A DNA stretch of 64,000 nt. Origin: Petrosia ficiformis (lineage: Eukaryota > Porifera > Demospongiae > Haplosclerida > Petrosiidae). The position numbers were made by a program, and so were the translations under genes. Below the pieces are notes generated by a model. That model ran no database searches. It was not told where the DNA came from and worked only from the letters and a program-made list of their open reading frames with translations. The first letter of the stretch is position 1, and each line of letters begins with the position of its first letter. The DNA is taken from positions 1,152,926 through 1,216,925 of the forward strand of contig OX345651.1 in the NCBI GenBank assembly GCA_947044365.1, in the 5' to 3' direction. Shown here piece by piece: positions 43,012 through 53,639 of this stretch.

Positions 43012-46000
43012 ATGGAATCTTTATTTCAACAGATCCTTCTTCTTTATGTATTGTTCCTCTTCGCATGTATATCATACTGTAAAGAGACTGGTGTTTATTA
43101 TGTTATACCTAGTACTGGAGATCAACATTGCCCCATTGATCAAGAATGTCACACTCTTTCCTACTACACTAAGAATTTCACATTCCCTCCAAACATCGCT
43201 CTTATTTTTCTAGAAGGAGAACATATACTGAATGATACTCTTGTAATGAAAGGACTGGAAAATGTAATATTGATAGGACAAGGTGAGTGGGTCCAAGGTT
43301 TTCATTGGTCAGTTATGCAATCGACTGTTGTTATCAGATGTACCAGTGATGAGTCTAATGGCTTCAATATATCAGACACTGACACAATACATGTTAATGG
43401 ACTAACCTTAACAAGCTGTGCAACAGGTCTGGCTATTAATAATTCAATGACAGTCACTATCCATCACCTGTCATGTCATAATAACAGTGAGAAGGCGTTG
43501 TATATCGGAATCAGCAATACTCCAAGTAATATAAACGCATGCACAGTCTCAATATTCGATAGTTCATTTAGTCACAATGGCTGTCAAAGAGGCTCTTTAT
43601 TTCCCACAAACAAATCTGATGGAAATGCTGTACTAGAAGTTAGAAAAGAATTAGTGGTGACTAATTTAACAGTGGTGAGTTCCAACTTTTCTTATGGGTG
43701 TTCTTCGTTTAATGCAGGAGGACTAATTGTGTATTCTACTCGTACAAGAGCCACTATAATCAAATTCTATAACAGCTTATTTCTAAATAATTATGGGTTT
43801 GATGTAGGAGGATTGATGATATTTGTCATTCGATATTTGAGTGTCACTACTGAAAATTGCACTTTCATTAATAACTCTCGAATAATATCTCATGATGATA
43901 ATACTGGTGGAATGTATCTACTCAGTGATGTAATTGATTTTAATGTCACCAATTGTTTGTTTGATGGTAACCATGGTGATTTCTCAGGAGGACTTGTGCT
44001 TTTTAGTCGAAACTATGCTAACTTCAGTATAATAGATACAGTATTCAGCAATAACGGTGGAGAAAATGGAGCAGCAATGTGTATCTCAGCAGAAGATATA
44101 CTGTATGTTCTTATTCAAAATGTATCAGTAAGCAATAGCTACCACAACAAGCAGTTACCTGGACCAACACAATGTGCAGTGTATGTATTTTCTGATACAT
44201 ACTGTCTTGTTGAAGTTTCTGGCATCTACACAGTTAATAATAATATGACGGGCTTGCGTTTGAAACAATGTGCTCTGTTCTTTACAAATCTTTCAAGCTC
44301 TTTCATCAATAACACATCAGGTGATAATGGTGGTGCTATATATGTTGATCAAACATCATTCATAACAGCTAATGACGAAGCTGCAGTTTATTTCATTAAC
44401 AATACAGCTGAGCTGACAGGTGGTGCAATATATTCTGAATCAAAAAGTGTTTTAGAAGAAGACGATGATACGTTACATGTATGTACAATTACGTGGGTGA
44501 ATGCATCATTTCTTGGCAATTATGCTAAACAGTCTGGTAATGATATATATGGTGGCAGGTTTTATAACTGTCAATGGAGTGGGAAAAGACTCCAGAGTGA
44601 TTACACTTTTAAAGGTCATGTTGCTTGTGATGTCTCTGAATTAATACCTGATTACTTTCCTAAGCCTCTGTCATCAACTGTTTCATCTGATCCTCTGGGA
44701 GTCTGCCTCTGTGATATTGATAATAATATAGACTGTTATAACAGATCGCTGCATATGGAAGTCTATCCTGGTCAGTCAATTAATGTATCACTAGTGACTG
44801 TTGGATTGTGTGGAGGGATTAGTCCTGGACTACTTGAAACAAGAGGTAATGGAGTGGATGTTATACTTGATAAATCCAGTCAACAAACATCTTTCTTATG
44901 TAAACAGTTCAAATATCAATTGAAACAACAACAGTCGATAAATGGACAAGTAACAATTCAAACAACTAGTCTGTTGCAGTTAATAGGAGCATCAGTAGAT
45001 ATTAATATAACATTTTTACAATGTCCTCTTGGTCTTCAGTTAGTTAACACATCAGGAACCTGTCAGTGTAGTATTGATGTTAATGGTATAGAATGCAATG
45101 CTTCCTGGATACCTCATCCTATCAGAAGATCTGGTAATAACTGGTTGTATTACAGTCATGACTACAACTGCACTGTAGTTCATAGAAACTGTCCGTTTGA
45201 TTATTGTAATGAATCTCCAGTGTCCTTGAGTCTTGATGAATCTGATCTTCAGTGTATGTACAATAGATCAGGTATACTCTGTGGAGAATGTCAACCAGGT
45301 CTTAGTCTCATGTTAGGTTCTAATCGATGTAACTCATGTGAGAACAAGTACTTGTCACTTGTTGTAGTGTTCATGATCGCTGGGATAGGGTTAGTGATCT
45401 TTCTAATGGTGTGTAATCTGACTGTATCAGTTGGAACTATTAATGGTTTACTGTTCTATGCTAATGTAGTTAAATTAAATGAAGCTGTTTTTTTTCCTAA
45501 TGGTGTCAGTATACCTGTGTTGAGTCAGTTTATAGCATGGCTCAATCTTGACTTGGGTATTCAGACATGCTTCTTCAATGGACTTGATGGCTACTGGAAA
45601 ACATGGCTACATTTTGTATTTCCAATTTACATTTGGTTAATTGTTGTATTCATTATTATTGGATGTCATTACTCTGGTAAACTATCTCGACTGTGTGGTA
45701 ATAATGCAGTGCCTCTTCTGGCTACTCTAGTCCTTATGGCTTACTCTAAACTGCTACGTAATATTAAAAATGGTCTTATGATGACTACGGTAAAATGTGA
45801 TGATACTATTTGGAATGTATGGAGTGTTGATGGGAATATTGGTTATCTAGAGGGTAAACATATTCCATTATTCGTGGTTTCATTGCTGTTTCTACTAATT
45901 GGTCTGATCTACACAGTATTGGTATTCTCTAGTCAGTGGTTACAACGATATAGTGGTAAGTGTTGCAAGAGTTCCATGGATCCTACAGTGAAACTGAAAC

Positions 46001-46539
46001 CATTAATTGATGCTTACAGTGGTCCATACAAAGACAAGTATCGGTTTTGGACAGGACTTCTACTCATAATACGTGTTATTCTTACTACTACATTCTCCTA
46101 CACTACTGGTCCAATACCTCAATTAAACAACTACATCATTATCATAATATCTGGTATACTTATTAAAATAAGTAATGGAGGTGTCTACAGAGACAAAAGA
46201 TTAAATACATTGGAATCTTTGTACTTAATAAATTTAGGTATCATAAGTCTACTGGCAGCATTATCAGACCACATGCGATTGGAAATAACTTATTTTATTA
46301 CTGCAACATCAATTAGTATATCTCTACTAGTTTTCTTTGCCACTGTACTGACTCATGTATATATCTCTATTGAGAAAAAATATGGAAACTTTTTCAGTTG
46401 TTGCAGACGACACCAAATTCTCAGTATTATCGCTGAAGAGGATAAACCACTCCTAAACAACTCAAATGAGGAAGAGCTTTATTCTCCTGGTCGTATTATA
46501 CAAAAGAGAGAGTCTCTGATATTTGATTTTGATGAATGA
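43012..46539 (+). CDS. Beta-helix ectodomain multi-pass membrane protein, copy B of an inverted pair
   Basis: A single-exon frame of 1175 codons from MESLFQQILLL, with the same upstream in-frame TTG as copy A and the same reason for rejecting it. Signal peptide, start of the ectodomain (GVYYVIPSTGDQHCPIDQEC) and a beta-helix with many NNS/NNT sites follow. From SSDPLGVCLCDIDNN onward it is almost residue-for-residue copy A. Visible changes are few, such as YANVV for YVNVI, NIKNGL for NITNGL and SMDPTVKLKPLIDA for SRNPVLKLKPLLDA. The central ectodomain (about 150-400) is far more diverged, with indels. The tail differs after the last membrane segment but keeps a di-leucine motif (EEDKPLL). No intron is needed in either copy. 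The identical membrane half points to recent duplication or gene conversion. Function unknown. Confidence 0.88.
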   Translation: MESLFQQILLLYVLFLFACISYCKETGVYYVIPSTGDQHCPIDQECHTLSYYTKNFTFPPNIALIFLEGEHILNDTLVMKGLENVILIGQGEWVQGFHWSVMQSTVVIRCTSDESNGFNISDTDTIHVNGLTLTSCATGLAINNSMTVTIHHLSCHNNSEKALYIGISNTPSNINACTVSIFDSSFSHNGCQRGSLFPTNKSDGNAVLEVRKELVVTNLTVVSSNFSYGCSSFNAGGLIVYSTRTRATIIKFYNSLFLNNYGFDVGGLMIFVIRYLSVTTENCTFINNSRIISHDDNTGGMYLLSDVIDFNVTNCLFDGNHGDFSGGLVLFSRNYANFSIIDTVFSNNGGENGAAMCISAEDILYVLIQNVSVSNSYHNKQLPGPTQCAVYVFSDTYCLVEVSGIYTVNNNMTGLRLKQCALFFTNLSSSFINNTSGDNGGAIYVDQTSFITANDEAAVYFINNTAELTGGAIYSESKSVLEEDDDTLHVCTITWVNASFLGNYAKQSGNDIYGGRFYNCQWSGKRLQSDYTFKGHVACDVSELIPDYFPKPLSSTVSSDPLGVCLCDIDNNIDCYNRSLHMEVYPGQSINVSLVTVGLCGGISPGLLETRGNGVDVILDKSSQQTSFLCKQFKYQLKQQQSINGQVTIQTTSLLQLIGASVDINITFLQCPLGLQLVNTSGTCQCSIDVNGIECNASWIPHPIRRSGNNWLYYSHDYNCTVVHRNCPFDYCNESPVSLSLDESDLQCMYNRSGILCGECQPGLSLMLGSNRCNSCENKYLSLVVVFMIAGIGLVIFLMVCNLTVSVGTINGLLFYANVVKLNEAVFFPNGVSIPVLSQFIAWLNLDLGIQTCFFNGLDGYWKTWLHFVFPIYIWLIVVFIIIGCHYSGKLSRLCGNNAVPLLATLVLMAYSKLLRNIKNGLMMTTVKCDDTIWNVWSVDGNIGYLEGKHIPLFVVSLLFLLIGLIYTVLVFSSQWLQRYSGKCCKSSMDPTVKLKPLIDAYSGPYKDKYRFWTGLLLIIRVILTTTFSYTTGPIPQLNNYIIIIISGILIKISNGGVYRDKRLNTLESLYLINLGIISLLAALSDHMRLEITYFITATSISISLLVFFATVLTHVYISIEKKYGNFFSCCRRHQILSIIAEEDKPLLNNSNEEELYSPGRIIQKRESLIFDFDE

Positions 46540-47798
46540 GAAAACCATTTTTATTGTTTATCACACTATTTCATAAATCATTTTAATTTACTTTGCAAAC
46601 CCTTCTCCATAGTTTTAAGCTGTCACAATCTTTCCTATGTAAAAATTAATTTCTTTGAATGAAATTTACGATTATTATGGATGTTTCTTCACAATAATTG
46701 TGTTATCATGGACGTGGTTAAATGAATATGATGATAAACCCAGGAAGTGTACAAAATTTGGATTATTCCTTCAACTAAATTGAATCATCCAAAATTTTGA
46801 TGATTTGTTCAATTTACTTAAATCATCCATTATCGAATGATTTCTGTCAGTAAAATGAAAGAATCATCCAAATTTGGATGATTCTTTCAACTAACTGGTA
46901 AGTATTGCATGCCTGATATGATGTCAACAGCTTTGAAGTTTAGGATTCTATAGTGATCACGGTTTTTATGTCGCTACTTCTCCCACACAATATAAACTGT
47001 TGCATGCAGGTTAAGGCTTGACTCTTTGTCTGTTACCACAATGTTTGTAAATCTTGACTTCACCCTTGGATTCCTGGAAACCTCCAATTAGTGTTTAACA
47101 TAATTATATATAATACAGATTGATACATCTATAGTTATATACATACCTATTACATGTATTATAAAGTCTGTTCATATTCAGGATGACCTCAGAATTAGGT
47201 CATAATGACTTCATATGTACTATAGTGTATAGTTTAATGTCATAAGGTCGATACATGATTATACTGTAACAAACACAAAAGAGAATGGGAATAATTTTAT
47301 CAATACGGTGCAGGTAAAAAGATTGTTGGTCATTCCCATGCAACTATATAAAAATGTTTCTGAGGGTAAACATGAATCTGAATGACATTTATAATAATTA
47401 TAAAGTAATGGACACTTTTATTTTGTGTTGCATCAGCTAAAATTTGTATGCTGTAAACACACATGCAGGTAAGGTATGCAAAAACCCATTGCATTCCGTC
47501 TCTTTCTGGGCCATTGTTACATGATAAAAGACTGTTCTCTACATATATGACGAGCTCTACACATTAACCAACCATTATCTACTTCCTCTATCAAAAGGAT
47601 TGGCTTGCTATATAGATTGAATGCATGTTAATTATGGCTGTGAAGCTGTTTAGCCAAAACTGTATAACATATCAGTAAAATATATCTGTTGTAGGTACGT
47701 ATGTATGTACTATGTGCCAACCATTAATTTTTTTAAAATTGAATAACAATAACAACTGTTGTGTTACACAAACAAAAAAAATGGCTTGGAAAACTGAC
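46540..47798. other. Repeat-rich interval between receptor copy B and the stefin cluster
   Basis: It contains a three-palindrome relic of the ATCATCC satellite (46780-46890, e.g. ATCATCCAAATTTGGATGAT) and a segment from about 46900 that recurs at about 47915, 49690 and 52190 (TGATATGATGTCAACAGCTT). A full AAGTCTGTTCA-family element lies at 47162-47405. The block at 47480-47600 is duplicated at 48940-49120. No gene is supported. Confidence 0.6.
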
Positions 47799-47864
47799 TT
47801 TATTTGCTACTTCTTGGATCTCTTTACCAGCAGGAAACAAGGGACTCCATATATTATCAGCCAT
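47799..47864 (-). pseudogene. Orphan first exon of a stefin-like gene
   Basis: The minus strand encodes MADNIWSPLFPAGKEIQEVA plus NK and is followed by the donor GTCAGTTTTCC. Size (66 bp) and sequence match exon 1 of the two intact stefins. I find no matching exon 2 or 3 within the next kilobase, so it looks like the broken edge of the tandem array. Confidence 0.75.
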
Positions 47865-48047
47865 CTCTATTCACAGTTCACCTGTAATGCATGAAAGATG
47901 AAGGTTTATATATTTGGGGATATGATGTCAACAGCTTTTAAGTTTACTACTTCTCCCACACAATGTAAACACATGCAGATTAAACAGAGGTATGGTAGAT
48001 ATGTACATGTAGATATAATTATGACTGTATCAATATTATGTAACCCC

Positions 48048-48236
48048 AATTAGCGGTTTCCAGGAATCTGAGGACGAAGTCCAGGGTTGCCAATAATGTG
48101 TTAACAGACAAAGAGTCAAGCCCCACAGTTGTTATAATCCTTATTAAATTAATATTTATTTTAATAAGAATTATAACAACTGTGGGACTTCACTCTTGAC
48201 TTCGCCCTCAGATTCCTGGAAACTGCTAATTGGCGT
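48048..48236. mobile_element. Near-palindromic MITE with long arms
   Basis: CAATTAGCGGTTTCCAGGAA, then TCTGAGGACGAAGTC on the left, is mirrored by GACTTCGCCCTCAGA and TTCCTGGAAACTGCTAATTG on the right. Further in, CCCCACAGTTGTTATAATCC pairs with its inverse. A half copy of the same arm lies at about 47025-47090. Arms exceed 35 bp. Confidence 0.75.
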
Positions 48237-48474
48237 TATATAATACATATATATATATAATACAGATTGATACAGTCATAATTATATCTACATGTACTGT
48301 CATGTACATACATACCTACCACACTTATTATAAGGTCTGTTTATATTCAGGATGACCTCAAATTATGTCATAATGATTTCATATGTACTATATCGTCTAG
48401 TTTAGTGTTTAATACATGCAATGGGTTGAGAATTAATTATAATTATGATTATATTGGAATTATAATTATACATA

Positions 48475-48560
48475 AATTTACTTTGTGTTGCATTAGTTAA
48501 AATTATGTATTATATATAATTTATATGATTTTAACTAATGCAACACAAAATAAATGTATG
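48475..48560. repeat. Long hairpin, TTGTGTTGCATTAGTTAAAAT
   Basis: TTTGTGTTGCATTAGTTAAA is followed about 30 bp later by its inverse, TTTAACTAATGCAACACAAA. The arms are perfect over 20 bp around an AT loop. The same TTTTGTGTTGCAT phrase occurs in the AAGTCTGTTCA-family copy near 47425 and again near 48775. Confidence 0.75.
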
Positions 48561-49327
48561 TATATAAATATTCACATATATTATATATATTATAATTATA
48601 TATATATATATATATATATAATAATTATATATAACTATAATACATAATTTCAATCATATTTATATCTACACATTTATATACATACCTATTACACCTATTA
48701 TACTAAAGTTAGTCAGAGGTGAAGATGAACATGAATGACGTTTAGTATAATTATAGAGAAATGGACACATTTATTTTGTGTTGCATTTGCTAAAATTATG
48801 TGTTAAATAATTTATACACTTTAATAATACATATGGTATAGTCCTGGCTGTATAATTCAAATGATTGTATATATTTATTGTGTTGGTGTCCATTTGGAAG
48901 TGGTCTTGCTGTAAAGCACGCATATGCAGGTAGGGTATCAAACCGATGGGAAAAGTAATTAGTGGATTGCATTCTGTGCCTTCCTGTGCCACTGCTACAA
49001 CAGTATTAAAGGAACTTACGAAACATGTTCTCTACATATCTGGTGAGCTACACCTTTATCTAGTGGTGAGCCAATCTTTATCTACTTCCTCATCAAAAGG
49101 AGTGGCTTATTATATGTTTAATTGTAGCTGTAAATGTGTCCAGTCAAAACCATATACCTGCTAAATATGTGTGTCGTATGTACATACGTATGTACACATA
49201 CATTATGTCAACCATTAAATTGTATCAAGTTGAATAACAAGTGTTGTGTTACACAAACAAAAAAAAAACGGCCTAAAAACAGAAAACTATTAACTTGTCC
49301 ATGTTCCTATTAAAAATTGAAGATCAC

Positions 49328-50223
49328 TTAAGGAGTCTGCTCTCCACGAGGACCAAAAGTGTACAACTTGTTAAGAGGAGCATGGAGATCCAAATCCACC
49401 TGGTATGAAACTAGTATAGTCTGACCAGTCTGAGTGTTGACATGTACAACAATGTGTATACTCTGCTTCTCTGGAATTGTCTCGATCTATGGTTGGAGTA
49501 TAGGTAAATAAAGACAAAATGGTTCAAGAAGCGAATGAAATAATCTTAATTACATCATAACAGTTTAGTAATACTTACCTTAATAAGCATAAACAATTAT
49601 AGTAGCATCAAAGAGTAAGTTTAGTTTGTATTCTTATAATTTGGTGTTTTAGAATGTTGCTATTCAATGGCTAAGTAGATTGATAGTATTACATGACTGA
49701 TATGATGTCAACAGCTTCGAAATTTAGGATTCTATATATAGTAATCATAGTTTTTTTTGTCACTATACTTCTCCAAGCATGCACAAAGCAGTCTGACTTG
49801 TATTGTAGCACTTCACATCAGTAGTTATAAGCAGATATGATGTAATAAGCAATACATGTTATGTAATAAATGGTTAAGTTAAGCAGCGTATACTCATCTA
49901 CGTTTACAATTAGTGGATTTTACAAAGATATACTATAAAATTACAAAATCACAAGACGCTTGTAAAGTACCTTAATGAGGTAGCAAACCTCTAACAGTAC
50001 AGGTCCAATCCCCCCATATGGTGGCATATATGGAGACTGACGGTATGTAAGAGCTTTGTACTCTTCAAATTTGTATCCAATCTTTTCTTCAAGAGTACCT
50101 TTCACCTGCAGAGAGAGATTTTAAACATAATAACATTATTTATTTTGGAAAACTGACTTTATTTGCTACTTCTTGGATATCTTTATCAGCAGGAAACAAA
50201 GGACTCCATGTGATGTTAGCCAT
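49328..50223 (-). CDS. Stefin (cystatin A/B family) cysteine-protease inhibitor-like protein, copy 1
   Basis: Three GT-AG exons: 50223-50158, 50105-49971 and 49486-49328; 119 residues, no signal peptide, as usual for cytosolic stefins. The start MANITWSPLFPADKDIQEVA and the following NKVKGTLEEKIGYKFEEYKA follow the stefin pattern (PAT-x-EIQEIADKVK-x-LEEK). Stefins inhibit papain-like proteases with an N-terminal segment, a QxVxG loop and a second hairpin. Here the QVVAG position is occupied by GPVLLEVCYLIK after an extra SPYMPPYGGI insert, so inhibitory activity is doubtful. The third exon (SIHIVVHVN, LVSYQVDLDLHAPLNKLYTF) matches the end of the fold. The family call is from pattern memory, not a search. 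It lies in a minus-strand tandem cluster. Confidence 0.78.
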
Positions 50224-51077
50224 TTCTGTTGTTCACAGTTTCACAGTTTCACAGTTTCACAGTATTAATAACGTTTAAGTATAATAACGTTTCCGCCTTG
50301 TTTCCGCGAATCAGGGGCTGGACAAAGGATAAAGTAGTGAAACCTGATGCCATTTCAATAATTATAACAGTTCAGAACAAAATAAGATAATATCTTATAT
50401 AATACATATATATATATATAATATTATAATTATATATATATATATATATATATATAATTATATAATTATTCATACTGCCATTATATATACTTTGGTGGAA
50501 AATGCAGCAGCACTAAGTGACTATTGCCAGCAAGATTATCTGCTGATCATTGATCATAGGAGAATATTCTCAATTGTAAGGTTTAGGGTTTACCATCCTT
50601 GCAGAGTTTAACATCGATCACCGTACATGTTAAGGGTTTAAATATGTATAAAAGTACGTCTACCATCCTCCCTTACCTTTGAATCAGTATAAAATTACTG
50701 ACTAATGGCTTGATCATAATTAAAGTGTCATAGGCTTCTTTGTTTTGTACACTTGAAGTCATATAATGAATTCTTTTGAGGGTTCCATATTCAGATCATC
50801 ATGCTGTTAACATTTGGACAGGATTACTTCAAATATGGCAAAGCACAGATTCTTATTTATTATTTTTAGAACTATATCAGTTGCTTGGCTACTAAACGTA
50901 TAGTGAACATTCAGTCCTTCAATACATGCATGCATGCTGGTATGTTGTATTAACTGTTTGTATGATGGTCAACAACATTGACTTTGTTCTTTAATCAAAT
51001 TTCATAAATCAATCATCCTAAAGATGAGAGTATAATTCTACTCAAACAAAATAAAAGGGAACATTAGTTATAATCAA

Positions 51078-51605
51078 TTCAGCATATATAGATCTTATGT
51101 CGCCGAGTTCCGTTACGATCATACATGAAAACCTTGTCAAGTGGAGCATGGAGATTACAATTGACCTGATACGACACCAGAGAATGCTTAGCCTGACCCG
51201 AAACACAAACATTCACAACATTGCGAACACGATGCTTTTCTGGAATTGTCTCGACCTAATAAAAGAGATTGAGTTAAAGTATGCACACACAAGAAAAGTC
51301 TATATACTATTACTTGAAAATATTGCATGCATGTCACTACATTACCTTGAAATAGTTTATTCATCAAAAGTATTAGAATTGCTGCAATTTTTGTGATAAA
51401 TTATAATAATTATTATAATATTATATCATCTACAGAGATAGTCATCATCTAGAATTGAAATTCCAGGATATGGAGACCAAAGATAGGTAGGTGCTTTATA
51501 CTCCTCAAATTTTTCTCTAGTTTTTTTTCAAGAGTAGATTTCACCTGATAACATGCAATTTAGCTGTAAGTTATACAAGATAGGACTCCATGCGAAATAT
51601 GCCAT
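51078..51605 (-). pseudogene. Decayed stefin-like copy, second type
   Basis: The exon 1 region (from 51605) begins MAYFAWSP but lacks the PADKDIQEVANK part. The exon 2 region (about 51548-51435) begins VKSTLE and then hits a run of eight A that shifts the frame. Correcting by eye gives the expected EEYKA-type sequence without the proline-rich insert, ending ISILDDDYL. The exon 3 region (51255-51078) is open (VETIPEKHRV, LVSYQVNCNLHAPLDKVF). The homopolymer shift could be a sequence error, but the missing exon 1 half is not so easily explained. Confidence 0.65.
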
Positions 51606-51848
51606 AGGTTTTTTTTAATTCTGAATTATGCCAACCAAAATCAGATCCGCTGCACCAGAACAATATTTGTGTTGTATGTACATATGTACGTATATATAAT
51701 TATATATATATGCCAACCATTAAATTGTGTCAAATTGATTAACAATAACAAGTGTTGTATTACACAAACAAACAAATCAGCCTAAAACAGAAAACAATTA
51801 ATTTGTCCACATTCCTATAAAGAACATTCCTCCACCATTGAATATCGC

Positions 51849-52709
51849 TTAAGGAGGGGGTGGAAAAATGTACAACTTGTGAAGAGGAGCATGGAGATCC
51901 AAATCCACCTGGTATGAAACTAGTTTAGTCTGACCAGTCTGAGTATTGACATGTACAACAATGTGTATACTCTGCTTCTCTGGAATTGTCTCGATCTATG
52001 ATTGGAGGGTAGATAAATAAAGACAAAATGGTTCAAGAAGCATTTATTTACAGTTAGAATGAAATTACATCATAAGAGTTTAGCAATACAATTATAGTAG
52101 CATCAAAGAGTAAGTTTAGTTTGTATTCTTAAAATTTGGTGTTATAGAATGTTGCTATTCAATGGCTAAGTAGATTGATAGTATTACACAACTGATATGA
52201 TGTCAACAGCTTCGAAATTTAGGATTCTATATATAGTAATCATAGTTTTTATGTCACTATACTTCTCCAAGCATGCACAAAGCAATCTGACTTGTATTGT
52301 AGCACTTCACATCAGTAGTTATAAGCAGATATGATGTAATATGTTACAAAATAAATGGTTATAAGAGTACTCATCCATGTTTACAATCAGAGGATTTTTC
52401 AAAGAATTGTTTGATACTATAAAATTACAGTATCACAAGAAAAAGTTTAAAGTACCTTAATGAGGTAGCAGACCTCTAACAGTACAGGTCCAGGCCCAAA
52501 TGGTGGTGGTATATATGGAGACTGACGGTATGTAAGAGCTTTGTACTCTTCAAATTTGCATCCAATCTTTTCTTCAAGAGCACCTTTCACCTGCAGAGAG
52601 AGCTTTTAAACATATTAACATTATTTATCTTGTGAAAACTGACTTTATTTGCTACTTCTTGGATATCTTTATCAGCAGGAAACAAAGGACTCCATGTGGT
52701 ATTAGCCAT
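51849..52709 (-). CDS. Stefin (cystatin A/B family) cysteine-protease inhibitor-like protein, copy 2
   Basis: Three GT-AG exons: 52709-52644, 52590-52456 and 51995-51849; 115 residues. It is nearly identical to copy 1 in sequence and intron positions. Exon 1 starts MANTTWSPLFPADKDIQEVA. Exon 2 has VKGALEEKIGCKFEEYKALT, a proline-rich insert (SPYIPPPFGPG) and PVLLEVCYLIK in place of a QxVxG loop. Exon 3 ends HKLYIFPPPP, whereas copy 1 ends in NKLYTFGPRG and a few more residues. Introns of the two copies are also alike (ATATGATGTCAACAGCTTCG in both), so the whole block duplicated recently. Confidence 0.78.
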
Positions 52710-53084
52710 TTCTGTTCTGTTATGTTCACAGTTTCATAATGTAATAACCTTTCCGCCTTGTTTCCGCTTTGTTTCCGCGAATCAGCCCTGGCTTGGCAAA
52801 GGCTTGGCAAGGGCTGGACAACAAAGGAGAAACCTGATGCCATTTCAGTATTAATTATAACAGTTCAGAAAAAAAACTATATTAGTTACTTGGCTACTAA
52901 TTCAGTCTTTCAATAAATGCATGCATGCTGGTATGCTGTATTAACTGTTTGATGGTCAACAACATTGACTTTGTTCAAATTTCATAAATCAATCATCCTA
53001 AAGATGAATGTATAATTATACTCAAACAAAATAAAAGGGAACATAAGTTATAATCAATTCATCGTATATAGATCTCATGTCACA

Positions 53085-53626
53085 TATTATAGACGAGTCC
53101 TGTTACGATCCTACACGAAAACCTTGTCAAGTGGAGCATGGAGATTACAATCGAAACCAGGGAATATTTAGCTTCACCCGAACCAAAAACATTCACAACA
53201 ATGTGAACACACTGCGTTTCTGGGATTGTCTCAACCTAATAAAAGAGATTGAGTTAAAATACAAGAAAAAGTCTATATACTTGAAAATATTGCATGCATT
53301 ACCTTGCAATAGTTTATTCATGAAAAGAATTAGAATTGGTGCATTTTTTGTGATAGATTATAATGATTATTATATCATCCACATAGCTTAATGAAATATT
53401 CATCATCCAGAATTGAAATTCCAGGATATAGAGACTGACGATAGGTAAGCGCTTTATACTCCTCAAACTTTTCTCCGGTCTTTTTTTTTCAAGAGTAGAT
53501 TTCACCTGATAACATACAATTAAAAAAAAAGATCCTGATGGTTATACAAGATGAAATTATCTGATCTGCTACACCTTGAATGAAGGAATCAGCTGGATAT
53601 AAAAGACTCCATGAGAAATCTGCCAT
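53085..53626 (-). pseudogene. Decayed stefin-like copy, second type, duplicate
   Basis: Exon 1 (from 53626) reads MADFSWSLLYPADSFIQGVA plus DQ, but no GT donor follows at the conserved position. Exon 2 has VKSTLE followed by nine A and a frameshift. Exon 3 (from about 53235) reads VETIPETQCVHIVVNV and then has a 10-bp deletion, relative to the copy at 51078, that removes SYQV and shifts the frame. Several independent lesions make this a pseudogene. It pairs with copy 2 as the degenerate copy at 51078 pairs with copy 1. Confidence 0.75.
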
Positions 53627-53639
53627 AGTTTTTTTTTTT

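Larger units (their letters stand above)
37717..46539. repeat. Long inverted duplication carrying the two receptor genes
   Basis: The left arm (about 37717-41640) and right arm (about 42610-46539) are reverse complements over the whole coding region and about 400 bp of 5' flank. Beyond the stop codons similarity fades quickly. Identity is uneven: near total in the part encoding residues about 543-1090, high over the first ~150 codons, and much lower between. The total is about 3.9 kb per arm around roughly 1 kb of spacer. Confidence 0.9.
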
